64,000 nucleotides of DNA from assembly GCF_007859855.1 (NCBI RefSeq), contig NZ_SJPK01000004.1:546422-610421 (forward strand). The letters are read 5' to 3'. A model generated the notes under the pieces. It did not search any database. It worked only from the letters and a program-made list of their open reading frames with translations, and was not told where the DNA came from. Positions 58,754 through 64,000 of the stretch are shown in pieces. Position numbers and translations under genes: made by a program. Positions within the stretch are counted from its first letter, which is position 1, and each line of letters opens with the position of its first letter. The DNA comes from Allorhodopirellula solitaria (GTDB lineage Bacteria; Planctomycetota; Planctomycetia; Pirellulales; Pirellulaceae).

Positions 58754-58842
58754 GGATAACAAAACGCTGCACGCCGAGCCGCCGATCGCATTTTCTGAAG
58801 CCAAAGTCACTCGCGGCGGCCGGGTGAACGCCGCCGTTCCGC
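58754..58842 (+). other. attC site 4
   Basis: Opens GGATAACAAAACGCTGCACG and closes GCCGTTCCGC. GCCGCCG in the left arm (58778-58784 region) pairs with CGGCGGC (58814-58820), and CAC with GTG further out; unpaired bases separate them. Pairing is poorer than at sites 1-3. Confidence 0.65.
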
Positions 58843-59195
58843 AGGTGACTGAAACCTCACGCTCCGTCGTCCGCGGTGATCGGTGCGCTCGATCCAGGCT
58901 TGTGATCGGTGCGCTCGGCTGATGCTCGTGATCCCGATGCTCGATCCATGCTCGGATCAGCTTGTTCGACCGCCAACTTGAACACGGAGTTCAACGCCGT
59001 TGACCATCATCGATTCCAGGCTCCGCACATGCTCCGATCCATGCTGCTACAATTCAGGCTCCGAGACAGACGATTCCTTGCGCTGACCGCCGCTTCGGAT
59101 GCGGAACATTTCGGTGCACCGGAGTAAGGTCGTCAATCTCTTTCCCGATTCCAATGTTTGCCGAACGCCCTTACCCGGTGACCTTGGCGTTATTT
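58843..59195 (+). repeat. Duplicated cassette, copy B, with 72-residue open frame
   Basis: Second copy of the 56556-56883 cassette, slightly longer owing to a small internal duplication near 58880-58920 (GATCGGTGCGCTCG repeated). A frame from GTG 58909 to TAA 59127 encodes 72 residues (MRSADARDPDARSMLGSACS...). Differences from copy A include many amino-acid changes, so strong protein-level selection is not evident. Confidence 0.6.
59104..59195 (+). other. attC site 5
   Basis: Opens GAACATTTCGGTG and closes CTTGGCGTTATTT. Left arm CACCGG-A-GTAAGG (59117-59129) pairs with CCTTACCCGGTG near 59169-59180 with one unpaired A. Near-copy of site 2. Confidence 0.82.
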
Positions 59196-59510
59196 GTGAT
59201 AGCGAGCTCGTCCAACGCCTGTCGAATTTGCGCTCCTGGTAGTGCTTCGATTCAATGACGTTGAGACGACGATGAACAAGCGGCGTGACGCTGCGGAAGC
59301 CAGCGCCGATCAACTCCGACGCCTGTCAAATCCAGTGCCTGACAATTCCAGTGCCTGACAATTCCAGTGCCTGACAATTCCGACGCCTGACAACTCCGAC
59401 GCCCGAAGTTGTGTCGTGAATCCCACACCGATACAATGCACGAAGCACCGTTTGCCGCTGAACGTTTCACGGCGTTTCGCTGAAGACAAAACAGACCAAC
59501 GCCCTTGCAA
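59196..59510 (+). repeat. Gene-free cassette with 16-base tandem repeats
   Basis: No plausible gene. Positions about 59310-59405 contain six imperfect tandem copies of a 16-base unit, CCTGACAATTCCAGTG and variants ending CCGACG. The segment lies between attC 5 and attC 6, so it reads as a gene-less or decayed cassette. Confidence 0.6.
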
Positions 59511-59597
59511 ATAACAATGCCATGCAATGGAGGACGGTGTTCACGTCTTGGCAGGTGAACGTCGCTCTACCGTCCCCACTGATGGCCAACGTTATCC
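59511..59597 (+). other. attC site 6
   Basis: Opens ATAACAATGCCATGCAATGG and closes GGCCAACGTTATCC. Left arm TGG-A-GGACGGT (59528-59538 region) pairs with ACCGTCCCCA (59569-59578) with one unpaired A; the outer GCCAT pairs with ATGGC. Confidence 0.8.
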
Positions 59598-59616
59598 GAC
59601 TGAAAATACATTGATC

Positions 59617-60342
59617 ATGACCAGCATCCCAAACTCACCGATTGATGAACTTGCCGAAAAGATTTTCGGCGAGTCCATATCAAATTTTGCCAGAGGCAAC
59701 TCCGTTGCTAAAAAACAAGCGACCCGCGATGTTCACCCTACGATTGCTGCATTGCAGTTTCCAGAGGAATATGCGGTGTTGGTTCTCGGAACGCGAATGG
59801 ATGCGGAACTAGAAACAATCATCAAAAATGGATTGCACAAACAAGGAAACGCAAAGCGTTTGCTTTCTCGTCTTTTTTCCAATTTCGCGACCAAAATTGG
59901 TGTCGCTTACGCATGCGGATTTATTACGAAGCAAATGTACGACGCGCTAGAATTGGTTCGTAAAATCAGAAATCTATACGCACACTCCGAAGACCCTTTC
60001 GCAGTTCGAGCATCAGAGGAATACAAGCAACATTCGGCGTCGCTTTTAAATCTAAATAAAGATTTGACGGAGAAGTCTGCGGTTGAGTTGCATTCACATA
60101 GCTTGCAAGCCGATTCAGATAGCGCAGCGAAGGTGGAAGATTTCAAGCTGGTCGGCATACTCGTAACCATATGTGATCGACTCGGTTCCGCTGCGTTCTT
60201 CTCGGTCAATGGATTAGAAATGCCACAGATCTCAGTGATTCCTGCATTCTTCGCATTGACTGATACTCCTGAGATGGTCAATGTTGCCGGGCATCGTGGA
60301 TTTTTTCCGAATACCTCCGGCTGGCCCCAAAACGGCGGATAA
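59617..60342 (+). CDS. MltR/DUF4145-like protein (cassette)
   Basis: 241 residues. Residues about 50-130 (LVLGTRMDAELETIIKNGLH, KIGVAYACGFITKQMYDALE and LVRKIRNLYAHS) match the helical MltR/DUF4145 fold, in which a conserved R-x-RN-x-x-AH segment recalls HEPN-type proteins. MltR represses the mannitol operon in enterics, but cassette-borne relatives have no known target. ATG 59617 follows attC 6 by 19 bases; the stop TAA lies inside the GGATAAC of the next attC. Confidence 0.7.
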   Translation: MTSIPNSPIDELAEKIFGESISNFARGNSVAKKQATRDVHPTIAALQFPEEYAVLVLGTRMDAELETIIKNGLHKQGNAKRLLSRLFSNFATKIGVAYACGFITKQMYDALELVRKIRNLYAHSEDPFAVRASEEYKQHSASLLNLNKDLTEKSAVELHSHSLQADSDSAAKVEDFKLVGILVTICDRLGSAAFFSVNGLEMPQISVIPAFFALTDTPEMVNVAGHRGFFPNTSGWPQNGG

Positions 60343-60385
60343 CAAAGCGGTTGAACGGGAGCGGGCATTCACGTCAACCTGTTTG
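60337..60385 (+). other. attC site 7, left half only
   Basis: GGATAACAAAGCGGTTGAAC and GGGAGCGGGC follow the MltR-like stop exactly as at intact sites, but no matching right arm is seen; the sequence passes into the purine-rich tandem array at 60386. Confidence 0.6.
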
Positions 60386-60597
60386 GACGGGAAAAGGGGA
60401 AGGTGGACGGGAAAAGGGGAAGGACGGGAAAAGGGGAAGGACGGGAAAAGGGGAAGGACGGGAAAAGGGGAAGGACGGGAAAAGGGGAAGGACGGGAAAA
60501 GGGGAAGGGGGGCGTTTTGGCTGCAGTCGCTTAATCGACCCCCTTCCCCTTTTCTTTGGCTTCCCCTTTTCTTTGGCCTTCCCCTTTTCTTTGGCCA
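60386..60597. repeat. Purine-rich tandem array and hairpin
   Basis: Seven copies of the 17-base unit GACGGGAAAAGGGGAAG start at 60386, 60406, 60423, 60440, 60457, 60474 and 60491 (the last six in perfect tandem). A centre with CTGCAGTCGCTTAATCGA follows, then the complementary arm CCCCCTTCCCCTTTTC and three units of TTCCCCTTTTCTTTGGC. The whole is a strand-asymmetric purine/pyrimidine hairpin. Confidence 0.92.
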
Positions 60598-60723
60598 GAA
60601 CAATCGAATGCACGGGAGTATGCTGCTCACGCGGCAATTCGACCTTTCTTGATTCATTAAATTCCGTCGCAGTTCCGCCTCTTGCGATTTGGTCCGCATA
60701 CCTCGTGATTCTTAGCGTTACCC
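60598..60723 (+). other. attC site 8
   Basis: Opens GAACAATCGAATGCACGGGA directly after the purine-rich array and closes CTTAGCGTTACCC. Left CACGGG-A-GTATGC pairs with GCATACCTCGTG (60697-60708) with one unpaired A and a G-T pair. Spacer longer than at the other sites. Confidence 0.7.
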
Positions 60724-60748
60724 CGTGAACAACAGGAAGCTCTCACGC

Positions 60749-61483
60749 ATGCGATCTTTCCAAAAAAACATTTCGTCGCTTGCGTTTCTGGCGATAATGA
60801 CTTGTGGTTGTGGAAGATCTTCGGGGCCGCTTGAGACAAGCCAGATTCCGCATAATCAGCGACTGTCACAGGACCCGGAGCAATCCGGAGCACAGTTGAC
60901 GGTTAAACGCAATATGGACGTCGAGACGATCCTTTCGGACCTAGGATTGGACGCATGGGCTTTTGAAGTGACTGGCGTGCCTTGGACGTGGGAAGTAACG
61001 ATTTCCCATCGGCCAAAAGGAAAAAATCGGAGGAGTCGAATTGTCTATCAACGAAGCTACTTAGAATCCTCGCAGTCATTTTACGCAAAGAACCGTTCGG
61101 CGGACTCGAGCAACGGAGCGTTCGGCTCCGTTGTCCTTCTTTTGCCTGATCCCGTGTCCCCGGAGCAGCAGTTTGAGGAGGATCTAATCATCACGACGAA
61201 ACTCGGGTATGATCCGACAAGTGGCAGAGGGATAGGTCGTAGAGCTGTCAGGGAAACAATACGAAAGCCGATCAAGGAGATCTATCCTGCTAGCGTTGGC
61301 TCCTACACATCAAGAAGCGAAAACCCGCGTGGATCCCGAAGGTTTGCCAAGATTTCCGAGGGCGAAACCGTAGCACTCGTCGACGAGGCTCACGATTTTG
61401 AACATTGGGACGACCGATTGCCATCCGACCAGCGCGAGACCATTCGCATTCAGTTAAACATTTCCACACTCGAGCTGGAATGA
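60749..61483 (+). CDS. Hypothetical lipoprotein (cassette)
   Basis: 244 residues from ATG 60749. The signal MRSFQKNISSLAFLAIMTCG then C forms a likely lipobox with Cys21. The mature part shows no family I know: WAFEVTGVPWTWEVTISHRP, FGSVVLLLPDPVSPEQQFEE, GETVALVDEAHDFEHW. GTG 60725 would add eight residues. It follows attC 8, and its end runs into GACAAGCGACGGG and the next purine-rich repeat where an attC would be expected. Confidence 0.6.
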   Translation: MRSFQKNISSLAFLAIMTCGCGRSSGPLETSQIPHNQRLSQDPEQSGAQLTVKRNMDVETILSDLGLDAWAFEVTGVPWTWEVTISHRPKGKNRRSRIVYQRSYLESSQSFYAKNRSADSSNGAFGSVVLLLPDPVSPEQQFEEDLIITTKLGYDPTSGRGIGRRAVRETIRKPIKEIYPASVGSYTSRSENPRGSRRFAKISEGETVALVDEAHDFEHWDDRLPSDQRETIRIQLNISTLELE

Positions 61484-61498
61484 CTACCGCTGACAAGC

Positions 61499-61641
61499 GA
61501 CGGGAAAAGGGGAAGGGGGGCGTTTTGACTGCAGTCGCTTAATCGACCCCCTTCCCCTTTTCCCGCTCCTTCCCCTTTTCCCGCTCCTTCCCCTTTTTCC
61601 GCTCCTTCCCCTTTTCCCGTTCCTTCCCCTTTTCCCGTTCC
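61499..61641. repeat. Purine-rich hairpin with pyrimidine tandem units
   Basis: GACGGGAAAAGGGGAAGG and a GC-rich step lead to the shared centre CTGCAGTCGCTTAATCGA, followed by the complementary arm and about five units of TTCCCCTTTTCCCGCTC or its GTTC variant. It is the mirror layout of 60386-60597: here the tandem units are on the right arm. It ends exactly where the ISL3 transposase fragment begins. Confidence 0.9.
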
Positions 61642-61642
61642 A

Positions 61643-62324
61643 ATTTCACGTCAGCAAGTATCTCGGCGTAGCGGTCGACAAGGTGCGCCGTCGAGAAGAG
61701 CGAGAACTCAAAGCCGAGGGCGACGAGCGCCTAACAGGGCTTCGCCAGATGCTTCTTTACAATGAAGAGAACCTGAGTGAGGACCAGCAAATCGAGCTTC
61801 CTATCTTGCAGAAGAGCGACCTGCGCACGAGACGAGCCTGGGCTCTGAAGGAGAACTTTCGACACTTCTGGGACTGTGGCAACGCGGCTGCTGGGCAGCG
61901 TTTCTTTGATGGCTGGTACGGTTGGGCAGTTCGCAGTCGCTTGGAATCGATCAAGAAGGTCGCCAGGATGCTCAAGGGGCATTGTCCGGGCCTGATAAGC
62001 TACTTCAATCACGGCGTCACAAATGCTCTTTCAGAAGGATTCAACAGCAAAATTCAGTCGATCAAATCCGCCGTCCGGCGGTTTCGTTCGTTCAAGAACT
62101 ACCACCTGAGAATCTTATTTTGGGTTCATCCGGCGGAAGCGTGCGCAGAGCACAGCGGAAGTTTTTTTGAGTACTGTCATATCCAGAACGAAAATTTGCA
62201 GTGCGCGCGTACGCTCAGCGGCACCACCAATAGGGTAGCTTTTTCGACACTCAAAGTCCACTGTTTGTCGGCCAGCCAGCACGGCTCGGTTAGCTTTGGT
62301 GGTTCAGTCTCGCCACCCTGGTAG
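61643..62324 (+). pseudogene. 5'-truncated ISL3-type transposase
   Basis: The frame begins without a start at the end of the purine-rich repeat: FHVSKYLGVAVDKVRRREER matches the centre of ISL3 transposases. ENLSEDQQIELPILQ, WALKENFRHFWDCGNAA and FNSKIQSIKSAVRRFRSFKN then LRILFW form the C-terminal DDE domain. The N-terminal zinc-finger and first catalytic Asp are missing. Positions 62113-62172 match the end of the inverted-repeat element at 22372-22430. The tail after LRILFW is likely not original coding sequence. Confidence 0.8.
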
Positions 62325-62858
62325 ATATCCGAAGCTCTGAGAGCCCCACACTGTCTCATCCGGCGTTTGAACCGCTAACAGAGCATCTCACTCAAGCACG
62401 GGCTTGCTCAGCAGAGCTACGCTCCACCGATACCCTCGGCATGCGACGACGTTGTTAGTGTGCTTGGCAGCACGACAATTCAGCCTAAGGCTTCAGAGCT
62501 TCGGACGGTTTCGATTCTACAGTGTTTTCCTGGTTCACTCCAAGACGAATTAGTAAGCCGATCAGCAAGTCGCCGATCGATTGAGGGCCTCGACGCTTCT
62601 TGACAGCGAGAAGCTGCCTCAGCGATTCTCGAAAACTGCTCGACAATCGTTTTAACGCGTTTTTCTCGTCTCAGGTCGCCTAATTCAAGCCAAGCGAACT
62701 CCGATTCAATCCATTCCATCGCCGCAGCCCTCCCTGAGCACACTGAGATCCTTTATGTGCCTGTGTATCTACCCGAAAAGATGTGTAGGATAAAGAGGCT
62801 TCTGGCCTGGGGCAATCGAATAGATGAATAAAACGGGGCGGGAAGCCTGGACGAGGAT
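62325..62858 (-). pseudogene. IS4-like transposase N-terminal fragment and decayed DNA
   Basis: Minus-strand 62719 downward encodes MEWIESEFAWLELGDLRREK then RVKTIVEQFSR, matching the N-terminal DNA-binding part of IS4-family transposases. The similarity stops after about 35 residues; a second frame just downstream (VKKRRGPQSIGDLLIGLLIR) may be the protein's C-terminal end brought close by an internal deletion. The rest of the interval, 62325-62465 and 62745-62858, shows no gene. Confidence 0.6.
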
Positions 62859-64000
62859 CTAGCAGCACGGACCTTCGTCACGACAGTCGTCCGCCGATTC
62901 GGTGGTCGCGTGATATTCCAGCCCTTTCGTTTCGCGCGGATGACGCCGCGTGCTGCGTCGGCAATCAAACGCCTTCGCGTCTTCCGATGGTACAACCTCG
63001 CGAGGCTCAATCGCGTCAAACATGTTCGTGTACGGTTCTTGCTGAAGCAGCTTGAACGTCTTGTCGCAAACTGCCATCCGCTCGCCACGAAAATACGTGT
63101 GACCGTCGTCATCCTGGACCCTCTTGAATGGGCCACGATATGACACTGCTTGCCCGCGTTCCAGGCATGGACCTTGCTTTCCTTTGTGTGCGACAACGGT
63201 CACACTGCGAAATTCGATTCCCTCGACAGTCCGCCACGGCTCAGCTTGTCGTTTGACAACCTCGATTCCGTGAAACCCAGCGTCCTCGAATGCGCTGAGA
63301 AACTCATCTTCGCGAAATGCTCCTGTGATGCAGCCCGACCAAAGCTCCGGGTCTTGTTGCAGTCGCTCAGGAACGCTCTCGTCGCTCACGATATCACTAA
63401 TCGCCGCACGGCCACCGCGACGCAAGACACGAAAGATCTCAGCGAACAAGATCCGGCGATCCTGCTGACGGACCAGATTCAGCACGCAGTTGGACAATAC
63501 ACAGTCGACGGATTCGTCAGCGACCAGTGGTTGCTCGCGGCGCAACCGTTCCTCGGTATGGCGAAGAGCCAGGTACGCTGCGGGATCGTTTACCGGGTGT
63601 GCTGACAACTCGCCAGCGAGTTGGTCCAGATCGAGAGCCAAATCCTGGATCAGACCATACCGAAAGTCCACGTTCGCATAGCCGAGTTTTTCCGCCACTG
63701 CTGGCGCGTGCTTTCGAGCGAGCCCCAGCATTTCACGGTTGCAGTCGACACCGATCACGCGGCCTTGAGCACCAACGACCTGAGCGGCGATGTAACACAA
63801 CTTGCCGCCGCCGCTGCCTAGATCCAGCACGGTTTCTCCGGGGCGAACGTAAGGCGTGGGATCGCCGCAGCCATAGTCACGCTCGATGATTTCGTCCGGG
63901 ATCGCCTTGAGCAAATCGGTTGAGTACTCGACTGGGCAACACAGCGCAGGTTCGACTGCTTGTGCGGCGGCGGCGTATCGCTGGTAGACCGAGGACTCAG
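62859..64000 (-). CDS. ArsM-like SAM methyltransferase, 5' end outside the window
   Basis: Open to the window edge: upstream of residue 63914 the frame continues with YQRYAAAAQAVEPALCCPVE, which contains a CC motif, so the start lies beyond 64000. The SAM site VLDLGSGGGKLCYIAAQVVG and GVDCNREMLGLARK are clear, followed by DCVLSNCVLNLV. The N-terminal CC, Cys in SNCVLN and C-terminal DEGPCC could bind arsenite, as in arsenite methyltransferases of the arsenosugar type. A C-terminal extension (about 115 residues, SYRGPFKRVQDDDGHTYFRG) is unassigned. No arsR is visible in the window. Confidence 0.75.
   Translation of the reverse strand, partial: ESSVYQRYAAAAQAVEPALCCPVEYSTDLLKAIPDEIIERDYGCGDPTPYVRPGETVLDLGSGGGKLCYIAAQVVGAQGRVIGVDCNREMLGLARKHAPAVAEKLGYANVDFRYGLIQDLALDLDQLAGELSAHPVNDPAAYLALRHTEERLRREQPLVADESVDCVLSNCVLNLVRQQDRRILFAEIFRVLRRGGRAAISDIVSDESVPERLQQDPELWSGCITGAFREDEFLSAFEDAGFHGIEVVKRQAEPWRTVEGIEFRSVTVVAHKGKQGPCLERGQAVSYRGPFKRVQDDDGHTYFRGERMAVCDKTFKLLQQEPYTNMFDAIEPREVVPSEDAKAFDCRRSTRRHPRETKGLEYHATTESADDCRDEGPCC

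Noticed and set aside
59310-59405. 16-base repeats as a CRISPR or iteron origin
   Set aside because: Units are imperfect and contiguous, with no replication gene nearby.
60386-60597. Tandem repeat array resembling a CRISPR
   Set aside because: The units abut without spacers of unique sequence, so it is a simple tandem array. No cas genes are present.
62340-62460. Further attC-like site after the ISL3 fragment (CTAACA to TGTTAG)
   Set aside because: The arms do not pair in the attC manner and no unpaired-base hallmark is visible.

Overview
The window comes from a planctomycete, most likely a Pirellulaceae member close to Rhodopirellula. This rests on protein families rather than rRNA: DUF1501, PSCyt1/DUF1549/DUF1553, DUF1559 prepilin-type, DUF1080, DUF4129/DUF4350 and an ECF sigma/FecR pair. 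Genes are dense and GC-rich on both strands, and no rRNA, tRNA or CRISPR was recognised by eye.

Layout. 1-1600: a fragment of a minus-strand integron cassette array (DinB cassette, attC-like sites, purine-rich repeats). 1603-12513: housekeeping and envelope genes (RluB-type pseudouridine synthase, PyrK-like subunit, glycosyltransferase plus membrane partner, AsmA-like protein, MATE exporter, NusB, acylphosphatase). 12564-20110: a minus-strand operon of ECF sigma factor, FecR-like regulator, a large LamG/cytochrome/DUF1549-DUF1553 protein and its DUF1501 partner. 20496-26752: small lipoprotein, DUF1559 protein, a small inverted-repeat element, DUF188 protein, NAD+ synthetase, CsrA with a long tail, and a hydrolase. 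27228-34245: PEGA lipoprotein, aldo/keto reductase, a sugar-phosphate cyclase resembling EboD, and a GH2 beta-galactosidase carrying a LamG insert. 34300-39856: a minus-strand cluster of aminotransferase, two FabZ-like proteins, ACP, FabF-like synthase and GNAT-like protein, which looks like a dedicated acyl or amino-lipid pathway. 40221-54350: response regulator, esterase, two TatA/B-like proteins, IspF, ROK kinase, RidA, DUF1080 protein, SpoIIM/DUF4129/DUF4350 trio, RlmM-like methyltransferase, a hydrolase, a fused MlaF-MlaE ABC transporter and a 55-residue coiled-coil protein.

54414-62750 is an accessory region. It holds remnants of a site-specific recombinase and a primase, then what reads as a sedentary chromosomal integron: a truncated recombinase N-terminus on the minus strand, and plus-strand cassettes separated by about 90-bp imperfect hairpins with the attC hallmark, an unpaired base in one arm. 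Stop codons of several cassette genes lie inside these sites. Cassettes encode a hypothetical protein, a winged-helix plus TIR/deoxyribosyltransferase-like protein, a membrane Schlafen/AlbA_2 protein, a MltR-like protein, a lipoprotein, and a roughly 340-bp cassette present twice. A family of polypurine hairpin/tandem repeats sits in or next to these sites, and truncated ISL3 and IS4-like transposases close the region. The window ends inside an ArsM-like methyltransferase gene.

All functions are assigned by reading motifs; no database search was run. Start codons were moved from the longest frame where a Shine-Dalgarno sequence, gene overlap or family N-terminus favoured another.
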